A stretch of DNA of 64,000 nucleotides, taken from CAWKEY01 sp963696315. Lineage in GTDB: Bacteria; Pseudomonadota; Gammaproteobacteria; Methylococcales; Methylomonadaceae. The notes beneath the pieces were generated by a model. The model worked only from the letters and a program-made list of their open reading frames with translations. It did not search any database and was not told where the DNA came from. Both the position numbers and the translations under genes were made by a program. Shown here one piece after another: positions 28,556 to 37,130 of this stretch. The DNA lies in NCBI GenBank assembly GCA_963696315.1, contig CAVOJU010000027.1:1-64000 (forward strand), in the 5' to 3' direction. Position 1 is the first letter of the stretch. Each line of letters starts with the position of its first letter.

Positions 28556-28624
28556 GTTTATTCCTGCGTGTGCGGTTATTCAAGATCGGTACAAGCGGCA
28601 ACGCTTGGGTTGCCTGCTCCTGTG

Positions 28625-30094
28625 TTATTCTTCCCAGGCACGGCCGTCTCTGGCCAGCAGGGCGACGGAAGCAACAGGGCCCCAGCTGCCGGCAGGGTAG
28701 GGCCTGGGTGTGGCATTATTATGCGCCCAGGCATCCTGTATGGAATCGATCCAGGCCCAGGCTTGTTCGATTTCCTCGCGGCTCAGGAACAAGGTAGGGT
28801 TGCCGCGCAAGGCTTCCAGAATCAGTTTTTCATAACCGCCGAAAATGCTGTTCTTTTTAAAGTGATCGGAAAAACTTAAATCCAGCTTGGTTTTTTGCAG
28901 CTTAATGTTCTCATCAATACCCGGTATTTTGTTCAGCATCTCAATTTCCACGCCCTCATTGGGTTGCAGGTGAATAATGAGTTTATTGGGCGGCAGTTCG
29001 CGAAAGCTGTCGCTGAAAATATTGTGCGGCAGCTGTTTAAAATAAACGACAATTTCGGTGCGCTTGTTATGCAGGCGTTTACCGGTGCGCAGGTAAAACG
29101 GTACGCCCGCCCAACGCCAGTTATCGATGTCAACGCGCAAGGCGACAAAGCTTTCCGTGGCGCTTTCGGTATTGGCGCCTTCTTCTTCGAGGTAGCCCGG
29201 TACCGCGGTGCCTCTCATGTAGCCCGCAGTATATTGTCCGCGTACGGTTTTTTCGTCGACGTTATTGGTGGTAATAGGGCGCAGCGCTTTTAGCACCTTG
29301 ATTTTCTCGCTGTGGATGCTGTCGGCTTCCAGATTGGCCGGCGGCTCCATGGCGGTGAAGGTCAGAATCTGTAACAGGTGGTTTTGAACCATATCGCGCA
29401 GTTGCCCGGTATGGTCAAAATAATCCCAGCGGCCTTCAATGCCCACTTCTTCTGCAACGGTAATCTGCACATGATCGATGGTATTGTGATTCCAGTTGGT
29501 CGTGAAAATGGAGTTGGCAAAGCGCAGCGCCAGTAAGTTCAGTACCGTTTCTTTGCCCAAATAATGGTCGATACGGTAAACCTGATTTTCGTGGAAGACT
29601 TCGGCCACGACATCGTTGATCTCTTTGGAGGATTTAAGATCGTGGCCGATTGGTTTTTCCATTACCATGCGGGACTGTTCAGTTAATATCCCGGATTTAT
29701 CGAGGCCCTGGCAGATGTTTTTAAACAAAAAAGGCGCCACGGCAAAATAATTCACCATGATCCTGGATTTTTGGTCAATGACCGCATTCAGTTTTTTGTA
29801 CTGATCCAGCTGGGTCAAGTCGATTTGCAGATAAGAAAGCCGGGATGAGAAGCGCTGCCATATCTCGTCATTTATCGCGTTATTTAAAAATGCCTCCAGG
29901 CTGTTGCGCGCAATCGCAACAAACCCAGAACTGTCTTCGGGCAGCCTGTCGATACCGATGATTCGGGTTTCCGCTTCAAGCAAATTCGACTTTTCAAGGC
30001 GATACAATGAAATAAGCAGTTTGCGTTTACTTAAATCGCCAAGCGCTCCATAAATCACTAAATCGCAGGGTTTATAGGTTTTTTTTTCTTTCAT
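28625..30094 (-). CDS. zwf: Glucose-6-phosphate dehydrogenase
   Basis: Oxidises glucose 6-phosphate to 6-phosphogluconolactone and makes NADPH, feeding the Entner-Doudoroff and oxidative pentose phosphate routes. The 489-aa protein has the dinucleotide-binding GALGDLSKRKL at about 15-25, the substrate/catalytic motif RIDHYLGKE near 176, and the typical RTGKRL segment. It is the first gene of zwf-edd-eda. No 6-phosphogluconolactonase or gnd gene is in the window. The 5' region 30095-30568 must hold its minus-strand promoter. Confidence 0.96.
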   Translation of the reverse strand: MKEKKTYKPCDLVIYGALGDLSKRKLLISLYRLEKSNLLEAETRIIGIDRLPEDSSGFVAIARNSLEAFLNNAINDEIWQRFSSRLSYLQIDLTQLDQYKKLNAVIDQKSRIMVNYFAVAPFLFKNICQGLDKSGILTEQSRMVMEKPIGHDLKSSKEINDVVAEVFHENQVYRIDHYLGKETVLNLLALRFANSIFTTNWNHNTIDHVQITVAEEVGIEGRWDYFDHTGQLRDMVQNHLLQILTFTAMEPPANLEADSIHSEKIKVLKALRPITTNNVDEKTVRGQYTAGYMRGTAVPGYLEEEGANTESATESFVALRVDIDNWRWAGVPFYLRTGKRLHNKRTEIVVYFKQLPHNIFSDSFRELPPNKLIIHLQPNEGVEIEMLNKIPGIDENIKLQKTKLDLSFSDHFKKNSIFGGYEKLILEALRGNPTLFLSREEIEQAWAWIDSIQDAWAHNNATPRPYPAGSWGPVASVALLARDGRAWEE

Positions 30095-30258
30095 CGATGC
30101 TTGCTTTATATGGGATTTTGGCTGGGACTGGGTAGCAAAAAGCGCTCATTCAGTATCGGTACAGCTATTTCATTATCTCAGAAATCAAATCAGGACGCTA
30201 CGTTGGATGGCTGTGAGGGAGTTGGGCGGCAAGATCACGATGGCGAATCGATATTTAA

Positions 30259-30287
30259 TTGACAAGGATTCCAGGGTTTTTTATAGT
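30259..30287 (+). promoter_or_regulatory. Near-consensus sigma-70 promoter
   Basis: TTGACA (30259-30264), a 17-bp spacer and TATAGT (30282-30287). It is the best promoter match seen in the window and points to the 57-aa gene at 30569, predicting a leader of about 275 nt. Confidence 0.65.
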
Positions 30288-30373
30288 ATCGATTCACTAT
30301 TAAAATGAGAGGCTTTTATAAGCGTGGCAGTTTGTTATTTTGCCGGTTGACCGTTTTGACAGAGTACAGGGCA

Positions 30374-30464
30374 GCCGCTACAAATGCCGATGGCCGTTCA
30401 ATACATAGTCGAGGTCATTTACCTGGACGAACGCCCAGTTCGCATGGTGGGAGTTTGTAGCGGC
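30374..30464. repeat. 91-bp palindromic element with 11-bp perfect terminal inverted repeats
   Basis: GCCGCTACAAA at 30374-30384 and its exact complement at 30454-30464 bracket further paired segments (GGCCGTTC against GAACGCCC with one mismatch; TGC against GCA; AGGT against ACCT). In RNA this would fold as one long interrupted hairpin. It may be a REP/MITE-type element or a structured regulatory leader. No second copy was seen in the window. Confidence 0.5.
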
Positions 30465-30568
30465 ATGAGAACATGCAGTGCCGGTGCAGGTTTTGAGTGG
30501 TGAAGTTTTTTGGATTAACTTTGGTGTCTTCATCGAAGATTTTACACACAATAATAAGGTACAAAAAA

Positions 30569-30742
30569 ATGAATGCAGAAACACAGCAAAAAGACAGATT
30601 CTGGCTGTACGTTGGGGCTATAACCCTTGCCTTGGTCACTGTTCTGATTTTGGTCAAAAAAAGTGAGGATGATAAGTTTGCTCCGATTAAACAGCAGGTA
30701 GAAGAGGAGATAGAGCAGATGAATATCAGGGTATTGAATTGA
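30569..30742 (+). CDS. Small single-pass membrane protein (57 aa), paralogue of the 37131-37340 gene
   Basis: The start is ATG 30569 (MNAETQQKDRFWLYVGA), preceded by AAGGT; upstream in-frame codons lie in the structured leader. Residues about 11-31 form one hydrophobic helix (FWLYVGAITLALVTVLILV), followed by a charged, Glu-rich tail predicted on the opposite side. The KD-x-FWL-x-x-G-x-I start and helix followed by K match the 69-aa minus-strand protein near 37.2 kb. No function is recognised. It is followed after 53 bp by the Cys-rich secreted protein gene with its own GGGAGAGG site, so the two are probably co-transcribed. Confidence 0.65.
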   Translation: MNAETQQKDRFWLYVGAITLALVTVLILVKKSEDDKFAPIKQQVEEEIEQMNIRVLN

Positions 30743-30795
30743 ACTTTAGCCTGAGAGACAGGTGTTTATAATAATAATCGGGAGAGGAAAAAGTT

Positions 30796-31158
30796 ATGAA
30801 ACAGTATGTGATGGGCCTGTTGGCGGCGTTATCAATTTTTTCAGTGAATGCATCGGCTACGGAATATATTTACCGGGATCTGATGGCCAATACTTTGCCG
30901 TCGGTAAAATGTGAAGCAAAAGCCGATGCCATTGCCAATGCTTCGAAACAATATAATCTCAATCGCTACAGTAAGAAGTTTTGCCAAACGCAAGGTTACG
31001 GTTGGCATGTTGAAGAAATAAAAGATAACGGCAAGGCTGTCTGTGAGGAATGTACGGGCGCTGACAGCGGCAAAAGCCAGTGCCATCTGGAAGACGTTGT
31101 CGTAACCTGTAAGCGCATCAAGCCTGGCTCAGTAGGCATGTTGCCCGGCAAAAGTTAA
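30796..31158 (+). CDS. Cysteine-rich secreted protein of unknown function (120 aa)
   Basis: There is a signal peptide (residues 1-21, LLAALSIFSVNASA) and a mature part with six Cys, including CEEC and single Cys at positions suggesting disulfides in the periplasm or outside the cell. A strong Shine-Dalgarno, GGGAGAGG, lies about seven bases before ATG 30796. No family was recognised. The gene directly follows the 57-aa membrane protein; about 110 bp downstream the IS66-like element has inserted, possibly separating it from other genes of the unit. Confidence 0.65.
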   Translation: MKQYVMGLLAALSIFSVNASATEYIYRDLMANTLPSVKCEAKADAIANASKQYNLNRYSKKFCQTQGYGWHVEEIKDNGKAVCEECTGADSGKSQCHLEDVVVTCKRIKPGSVGMLPGKS

Positions 31159-31189
31159 GGGCTATAAAAGCTATTAAACATCTGTCGTT

Positions 31190-31206
31190 CCGGCAGGGAT
31201 TGCCGG
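31190..31206 (+). terminator. Possible weak terminator hairpin
   Basis: CCGGCA-GGGAT-TGCCGG followed by ATTT, shortly after the Cys-rich protein gene. The T-run is short. Confidence 0.3.
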
Positions 31207-31825
31207 ATTTCCCGGAGCCTAGCTTGCTCGCGTGTTTACCTATCTGTTGATTTTTCTTGTGGTTACGATGCCGCAATGTAACTTCTCATTAATTGCGGGT
31301 AGCACCTAAGAATTAAGTTAAAATAGTCGCATGGATTCACTTAAGCCACAATTACCCAAAATCAGTAACGAAGAGCGCACACCGCTAGTCGATGGGCTGC
31401 TGGAATTGCTTGCGTGGCAGCAAATACAGATAGATAAGCTGGAGCAAGAAATACTTAAGCTCAAGGGCGAAACCACTAAACCCAAAATAAAACCCAGCAA
31501 AATGGACGGGGACTCGGCCGAAGACGGTGATGAGAACAGCGATGATGGCGACAAGTCTAAAAAGAACAAAGGGCCGAAACGCAGTAAAACAGATCATCTT
31601 AAGATTGATGCCACGTTCGACATCCACCCCGATACTATTCCAGAAGGCTCAACTTTTAAGGGTTATCGGGACGTGGTCATTCAAGATATTAAATTTGAGA
31701 CCTTCAATACCTGCTATCGCTTAGCCCAATACCAAACAGCAGATGGCAGTTATGTGTCAGGACAGCTACCCGACGGGCTTAACGGCTGCCACTTTGGCAG
31801 CGATCTGATCAGTTTCATCCTCTAT

Positions 31826-32383
31826 ACCGGCAAGACAAAATCGCTGTTTTATAAGCGTTTTACAAGCTGCTTCTGTTACGCCTGAGCCAATCGGAAAATT
31901 TTGCTCGGTGTAACTGATGTAGTTCATGTGGTGCCGATGATTTTTATAATAGGTAACGGCTGCCCCCAGCTTGTCTCGCAGATGTCGCGGTAATTTTTGG
32001 GTGCTTTTTCGTGCTTGTAGCGCCACCATTTCATTATAAAGCGCCTCGGCAGCCCCCGCTGTGTGTTTCAGTTGATGGCAACGATCTTCCAACCAGGCTT
32101 TGTGAGCACTTTTATCCCTAGGATATTTTGCATTAGCGACTGCGCCCAGATAACTGCTCGCATGATAAAAATCGAGAACCTGTGTCTGGGTATGCGGCGT
32201 TAAAAATTGCCAGTTGCATTCAGCTCCATCGGCTAGCCCGACCGTCTTGGCGTCCGGAAAGTGCGCTTTGACGCGCTCAATCTCTGCGGTAAAACGGCGC
32301 AAGAACTCCGCTTTGCCATATTCAGGCGTAGCACCCTTATAAATAGTATGCTGCCGTTCGCCTTTGGCATCATAAAAACTGAT
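31826..32383 (-). pseudogene. ISKra4-family transposase, C-terminal part
   Basis: The frame from about 32383 reads ISFYDAKGERQHTIYKGATP and ends at the IS66 junction after GSGVTEAACKTLIKQRFC. These match the second half of ISKra4-type transposases. The family's usual GMRW-containing tail of roughly 35 or more residues is missing, and the frame instead runs into IS66 sequence. The N-terminal part lies beyond the IS1595 insert at 33412-33940. Confidence 0.8.
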
Positions 32384-33411
32384 CCTGATTACCCACAATG
32401 AACAGCCACTGTTAAAAGCTGTCTATATTAGCGATTCCGGCACATCAATGAGGGTAAGGTCATGAAAAACAAAGTCCAATTCCAAAAAGGCTATAGTCTG
32501 AGTGAATTCATGAAGCACGATGGCACCGAAGCGCAATGCCGACAAGCCCTGTTTCAGTGGCGCTGGCCTCAAGGTTATGTGTGTCCTGAGTGCGGCGGAG
32601 CAAGTTATTGCACTCTAAAAACGCGGGCGGTTTATCAGTGCAATCACTGTCATCACCAACACTCCCTGATTAGCGGTACCATTTTTTCGGCCACGAAGCT
32701 GCCGTTAACCCTCTGGTTTCTGGCGATCCACTTGATTACACAGGCTAAAACCGGCATTTCGGCCCTGTCACTGCGCCGCCAATTGGGAGTTTCCTACAAC
32801 ACCGCCTGGAGCATCAAACACAAGCTGATGCAAGTGATGATGGAACGCGATGATATTAAGCCGCTCGCCGGGATCATCCAACTGGATGACGTGTATTGGG
32901 GCGGTGAGCAGCGGGGCGGTAAACGCGGCCGTGGCTCGCCCAACAAAACACCCTTTGTGGCGGCCGTGTCCGTCAACGAAAAGGGCCATCCAGTGGCTAT
33001 GGCTATGAATGTCGTCGACGGCTTTCGTTCCAAAGCGATCGCCAAGTGGGCCAAGCGCCATCTGAGCGCCGGTAGCCTCGTGGTTTCGGATGGGCTGGCC
33101 TGCTTTGCGGCGGTGTCCGAAGCGGGCTGTCAACATACGGCTATCGTCACGGGGGGCGGCCCGGCGTGTGTAACGCTGGAGACTTTTACGTGGGTTAATA
33201 CGATGATCGGCAATGTCAAAAGGTCGATAAACGGCAGCTATCACGCTATCCAGCACAAACACCTGCCGCGCTATTTGGCCGAGTTTTGTTATCGCTTCAA
33301 TCGGCGTTTTGTGCTGGAGGATATGCTGCCCCGCCTGTGCTACGTCGCGGCCCGAACACCGCCTATGCCGATGCGCTTGCTAAAGTTGGCTGAGGTTTAT
33401 GGGTAATCAGG
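32384..33411 (+). mobile_element. IS1595-family insertion sequence (innermost of the nest)
   Basis: The ends are CCTGATTACCCA at 32384 and its complement TGGGTAATCAGG ending at 33411. The element is 1028 bp and contains one intact transposase gene. The 8-bp flanks (AAACTGAT and TAGCGTTT) do not match, although IS1595 normally duplicates 8 bp. About 25 codons of the ISKra4 gene also seem to be missing at the site, so a local deletion probably accompanied or followed insertion. Confidence 0.85.
32462..33406 (+). CDS. IS1595-family (ISXO2-like) transposase
   Basis: The 314-aa protein has an N-terminal zinc-ribbon (CPECGG, then CNHCHHQHSLISGTIF) followed by an ISXO2-like DDE domain: QLDDVYWGG supplies the first Asp, SDGLACF the second, and the HAIQHKHLPRYLAEFCYRFNRR region the C-terminal end, where this family uses N/H variants of the third acidic residue. 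ATG 32462 is preceded by AGGGTAAGG. It is the only complete transposase in the nest and could act in trans on elements with the same ends, such as the 207-bp MITE at 50491. Confidence 0.92.
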   Translation: MKNKVQFQKGYSLSEFMKHDGTEAQCRQALFQWRWPQGYVCPECGGASYCTLKTRAVYQCNHCHHQHSLISGTIFSATKLPLTLWFLAIHLITQAKTGISALSLRRQLGVSYNTAWSIKHKLMQVMMERDDIKPLAGIIQLDDVYWGGEQRGGKRGRGSPNKTPFVAAVSVNEKGHPVAMAMNVVDGFRSKAIAKWAKRHLSAGSLVVSDGLACFAAVSEAGCQHTAIVTGGGPACVTLETFTWVNTMIGNVKRSINGSYHAIQHKHLPRYLAEFCYRFNRRFVLEDMLPRLCYVAARTPPMPMRLLKLAEVYG

Positions 33412-33940
33412 TAGCGTTTTGAAAATTCGGTAGATCGTAATGCCACTTTATTTCCTGTTGCTTGGCTATGCCCGCTACTTTTTGGGATAAGTTTTGCAAG
33501 AACGATGCCGATATTTTTCGTCCTTGGCATTCCAGAAAATCCTGTTGGACTTCGAGTGCCGCTTTACACGCCATTTTAATACCCACCTGCTTGGCGAACC
33601 GGGGCGTTGAACTACCAATAATGCGCGCGGATTGCTCCAACGGGCAGAAGGTCTTTCCGCGTCCATGATAGTGATACACATGCCTCGCACACTGAATTTC
33701 ACCATAAGGCGTTTGATAAAACTTTTCTTCCTGCCCCTTGCTTCGCCATGGCTTGCCCTCTATTTCAATCGCTTCCCCTTGGGTGTCGAATTGCTTCAAT
33801 GCTTGTTCAGTAGCGAGTGTGCCCGCCTCATTGACGACCGCCTGGATCGCTTCCTCACTGTCCAGCATCGAATCTTCGAGATCAATTGTTATTTCAATAA
33901 TGAGCTGTTTCCCTTCTTTTCTTATAATTTTTGCGGACAT
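33412..33940 (-). pseudogene. ISKra4-family transposase, N-terminal part
   Basis: Starts at ATG 33940 (MSAKIIRKEGKQLIIEITI) and covers the ISKra4 N-terminal region with YGEIQCARHVYHYHG, CPLEQSARIIGSSTPRFAKQV and LSQKVAGIAKQQEIKWHYDLP. It stops on entering the IS1595 end. The segment that normally carries the first catalytic Asp (GLDGT) lies between this part and the C-terminal part and is absent, so the transposase is non-functional even if the IS1595 element were removed. Confidence 0.82.
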
Positions 33941-35348
33941 GTCTGTTCTTAAGTTTTAAGGATTAAATACGTTTAAGCTTCTATCTCAAAATATAGGAAT
34001 AATGTCCATCTGTTTCTTTAGGCTGTCATAAAATCAAGGTCGCACCCTCAATACCATCATCAACATGTCACCCAACCGCTGCTGTTGAAACAATTGCAGG
34101 ACTTGGGGGTTGAACTATCCAGCGGCCGGTTAAGCCAGTTTATCACCGATGGCTTGGATCTGTTCCATGATGAAAAAGACCAATTACTACAAGCCGGATT
34201 GTCCGTCTCGCAGTATATACATACCGATGACACCGGAGCGCGCCATGATGGCAAAAACGGCTATTGCACACATATCGGCAATGAGCTGTTTGCCTGGTTT
34301 AGTAGCACGGAAAGCAAAAGCCGCATTAACTTCCTCAGCTGTTTAGGCCAAGGCAGCAACCATTTCTATGTGCTGAATACCGGCGCCTTCGCGTATATGG
34401 AACAACAAAAACTGCCGCCTATTCTGTTAGCGCGTCTTGAGCTTGAATTTCAGGGTGAAGCGTTGTGTAGCCTTCCGCTAGCCGATCCTGTAGATAAGGT
34501 GGTACGTATCGAAACCGCTCTCGATTGGGAGAAATGGCTGAATCAGCAGGGCATCAAAACCAAGCGGCATCGGCGAATTATCACCGAAGGCGCTTTAATG
34601 GGGGGCCTATTAGCTCAAGGCATTCCCGTTACCCTCAGCATTGTCAGCGATGATGCCGGACAGTTTAATGTCTTTGACCATGCGTTGTGTTGGATTCATG
34701 CCGAACGCATCATCAATCGTCTCATTCCCTTAAATGCTGAGCATGTTAAAGCCGTTGATAACACACGCGAACAACTCTGGCAGATTTACCGCGATCTGAA
34801 AGCCTACAAACTTGAGCCAACGGCAATCCAGGCTGAAGATATCAAATCCCGATTTAAAACGATGTGCGGCGCCAAAACGGCATACGTAACACTGAATCTT
34901 GCCCTACAGCGGATGGGCAACAATCAACACGAATTAATTCGGGTTCTCGACAAACCTTATTTACCACTCCACAACAACCTGAGCGAACGCGATATTCGGG
35001 ATTACGTTAAAAAACGAAAAATAAGCGGTAGCACGCGCAGCGAGGCAGGACGAAGATGTCGCGATACCTTTGCCAGCTTAAAAAAGACATGCCTAAAGCA
35101 CAAGATTTCATTTTGGCATTATCTTAAGGATAGGTTGTGTGGCGAAAGCAATATTCCACCGTTATCTGATTTGATTCGGGCTGCGGCTACCTGTGGGTAA
35201 TGAGAAGTTACGCCGCAATGGACAGGCATAGCAGTTTTTCTACAGCTTCTTAAGGTATGATTGCCTCTCCATGAGAGCATGGGGATTATTAGTAGCCTGT
35301 GCATCGAATCAATGCCAAATGGCATAAATTAAAAACCGGGAGAGAAAC

Positions 35349-35870
35349 TTGACATATCTTTACAGCAATCAGACGTTATCAGTTATAGGCTTGGCATTTG
35401 CATTATTGTGGCTAGCGCCGGTTGCAGGATATGCCGGAGAGCGTATCGCGGTTTTGGATTTTGAGCTTAAGGATTTGACCTTGGCTCCCAGGATACCCTC
35501 AGAAGTCAAACGGACGGCAGGCATTAAAGCCATGCTGGAAGCTGAGTTAGCGAAAGCTGGTCATTCGGTGATCATTATTGACGCGCAAGCTCAGCAAGCG
35601 GCAACGGCCGGTTTTGGCTATCTTTTCGATCATGATGATGTGGCAGCAGAACTGGCAAAGCCGGCGGGAGCTGATTATGTTCTGGTGGGGCGCTTGCATA
35701 AACCCAGCTATTTATTTGCCTACCTCATGGGGCATTTGATCCGTGTTAGTGATGGCCGGTTAATCGGTAATTACATTTCAGAAACGAAAGGCGGCGAAAA
35801 AAAATTAACCCTGAAAGCGGTTGAGAGTCTTGCCGTTAAAATTAACAATACGCTTGCCACAGTGAAATAA
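35349..35870 (+). CDS. Secreted DUF2380/DUF3280-like protein
   Basis: The 173-aa protein has an N-terminal hydrophobic signal (about 8-28, IGLAFALLWLAPVAGYA) and a conserved start of the mature part, RIAVLDFELKDLTL, seen in DUF2380/DUF3280-type exported proteins. GADYVLVGRLHKPSYLFAYL follows. The function of the family is unknown; some members occur with periplasmic quinoprotein dehydrogenases. The start is TTG 35349, chosen because GGGAGAG sits six bases upstream and no ATG fits. It lies downstream of IS66 copy 1. Confidence 0.65.
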   Translation: MTYLYSNQTLSVIGLAFALLWLAPVAGYAGERIAVLDFELKDLTLAPRIPSEVKRTAGIKAMLEAELAKAGHSVIIIDAQAQQAATAGFGYLFDHDDVAAELAKPAGADYVLVGRLHKPSYLFAYLMGHLIRVSDGRLIGNYISETKGGEKKLTLKAVESLAVKINNTLATVK

Positions 35871-35987
35871 GCATTCTGACAGCAGTTGTTTGCTTTTGGC
35901 GTACCGGTTTTTTGATACACTATTCTGCGATTTAAATTATCCGTGCCTTGACTTTGGCGCTATTGGAATTAACAGCAGAGGATTTAT

Positions 35988-37025
35988 ATGCCGGTTACAT
36001 TGAAAGAACTTGCCGATTTTTGTGGTGCCCGGATTGAAGGGGGCGATGTCTCGGCGGCCATTTATTCGGCAGCCGATATTATGAGTGCGCAAGCTGGCCA
36101 GGTAACGCAGTTGACTAACAGTCGATATGCGGCTCATATCAACGATTCCAGCGCATCCGCCTGCATTGTCGGCGAGGGCATTAGCGTAGAAAACGTACCC
36201 GCTACGATGGCCTTATTAGTGTCTGCCGACCCCGAAATCAGCTTTATTAAGGCGGTTCAGTTACTGCATCCGGGCAGTGTTTATGGCCGGACTATTGCAC
36301 CACAGGCTGTGATTGCAGATAGCGTAATGCTGGGGGCCGAACTCCATATCGGCCCTTATGCAGTGATTGGCGAGCAGGCAAGTATCGGCGACGGCAGCGA
36401 AATTCTGGCCGGTGTCTACATAGGCAACAATGTAAAGATAGGCAAGCACTGCCGAATTTATCCCTATGCCGTTATCTACGATGATGTGGTTGTGGGCGAT
36501 AATGTCATTATTCATTCAGGTGCCATTATCGGCGCTGACGGTTTCGGTTATAAGTTCCGTAACCACGAGCACGTTAAAGTCCCGCAGGTGGGCAATGTGG
36601 TTATCGGGGATAATGTCGAAATTGGCGCCAATACCTGTATTGATAGGGGCGCACTGGGCAGTACGACGATTGGATCGGGCAGTAAAATAGATAATTTGGT
36701 GCAGATTGGCCACAATAATAAAATTGGCAAAAACGTCATCATGTGTGGACAAACCGGGATTTCGGGATCCTGCAATATTGAAGATTATGCCATTCTGGCC
36801 GGCAGCTCAGGTGTTGCTGATCATGTGACCATTGGTCGTGGTGCAGTAGTCATGGCACGTTCCGGCGTAGCAGGTGACATTGAAGCCGGCAAGCAAGTGT
36901 TTGGCAGTCCGGCAAAAGACAAGAAAACCGCTTACAAGGAGCAAATAGCCCTCAGCAAATTACCGGAGCTGCTGAAAAAAGTAAAAATTCTGGAAGAGAA
37001 GATTCAGGCTCTTGACAAAGAGTGA
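35988..37025 (+). CDS. lpxD: UDP-3-O-acylglucosamine N-acyltransferase
   Basis: Third step of lipid A synthesis: transfers a hydroxyacyl chain from ACP to UDP-3-O-acyl-glucosamine in the cytoplasm. The 345-aa protein has the LpxD N-terminal uridine-binding domain (about 1-100), then a left-handed beta helix of hexapeptide repeats (about 105-320), with GADGFGY and the catalytic-His segment QIGHNNKIGKN, and a C-terminal helix with KLPELLKKVKILEEKI. The gene is isolated from the usual bamA-skp-fabZ-lpxA cluster. It may be a second copy, as several gammaproteobacteria carry lpxD2; this cannot be decided from the window. Confidence 0.95.
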   Translation: MPVTLKELADFCGARIEGGDVSAAIYSAADIMSAQAGQVTQLTNSRYAAHINDSSASACIVGEGISVENVPATMALLVSADPEISFIKAVQLLHPGSVYGRTIAPQAVIADSVMLGAELHIGPYAVIGEQASIGDGSEILAGVYIGNNVKIGKHCRIYPYAVIYDDVVVGDNVIIHSGAIIGADGFGYKFRNHEHVKVPQVGNVVIGDNVEIGANTCIDRGALGSTTIGSGSKIDNLVQIGHNNKIGKNVIMCGQTGISGSCNIEDYAILAGSSGVADHVTIGRGAVVMARSGVAGDIEAGKQVFGSPAKDKKTAYKEQIALSKLPELLKKVKILEEKIQALDKE

Positions 37026-37102
37026 TCGGCAGGATTGCAGATCAAGCCGGAGATAGGGTTTATTTAGAAATTTGGATGGGGACTAACCAGGGGAAAGAAG
37101 TA

Positions 37103-37124
37103 CCCCCCGTATAGATACGGGGGG
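37103..37124. terminator. Terminator hairpin between lpxD and the convergent small gene
   Basis: CCCCCCGT and ACGGGGGG pair perfectly around ATAGAT. AGTATTTTATTT follows on the plus strand, supporting termination of lpxD; it could also serve the minus-strand gene. Confidence 0.7.
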
Positions 37125-37130
37125 AGTATT

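Larger units (their letters stand above)
30095..30568. other. Intergenic region with a promoter and structured leader
   Basis: This 474-bp gap separates divergent zwf and the 57-aa membrane protein gene. It contains a near-consensus sigma-70 promoter (30259-30287), a 91-bp palindromic element (30374-30464), a small GCATG-AGAA-CATGC hairpin (30463-30476) and the AAGGT Shine-Dalgarno at about 30556. No ORF with convincing coding character fills it. Confidence 0.6.
31826..34048 (-). mobile_element. ISKra4-family element nested in the IS66-like element, itself interrupted
   Basis: Comparison with IS66 copy 2 fixes the junctions: copy 1 reads CCTCTAT up to 31825 and resumes CAATACC at 34049, contiguous in copy 2. 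The insert carries a minus-strand ISKra4-type transposase. No clear target duplication or terminal repeat is visible. The 3' end of the transposase gene is cut at the left junction, so the copy is truncated. Confidence 0.8.
31331..35200 (+). pseudogene. IS66-like transposase, interrupted by another IS
   Basis: The N-terminal part is at 31331-31825 and the rest at 34049-35200. They join in frame into about 548 aa (165 + 383 codons). The N-terminus has a helical KLEQEILKLKGE segment and a charged linker; the central part has the HTDDTGARHDGKNGY segment where a DDE-type Asp is expected, later HALCWIHAERIINRL, and the C-terminal LPLHNNLSERDIRDYVKKRK matches the end of the IS66 catalytic domain. 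Only one transposase ORF is present, without tnpA or tnpB, as in the ISBst12-type subgroup. Copy 2 differs by a few substitutions. Confidence 0.85.
31278..35211 (+). mobile_element. IS66-like insertion sequence, copy 1, with a nested insertion
   Basis: Both ends carry GTAACTTCTCATTA as terminal inverted repeats. The element is flanked by a perfect 8-bp direct repeat, GCCGCAAT, at 31270-31277 and 35212-35219; an 8-bp duplication is characteristic of IS66. Removing the 2223-bp insert at 31826-34048 leaves 1711 bp, the same length as copy 2 at 60905-62615. It inserted between the Cys-rich protein gene and the DUF2380-like gene. Confidence 0.92.

Noticed and set aside
31331..31885. A stand-alone 184-aa protein
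   Set aside because: The last 20 codons are ISKra4 DNA; comparison with copy 2 shows this is the N-terminal piece of a split transposase.
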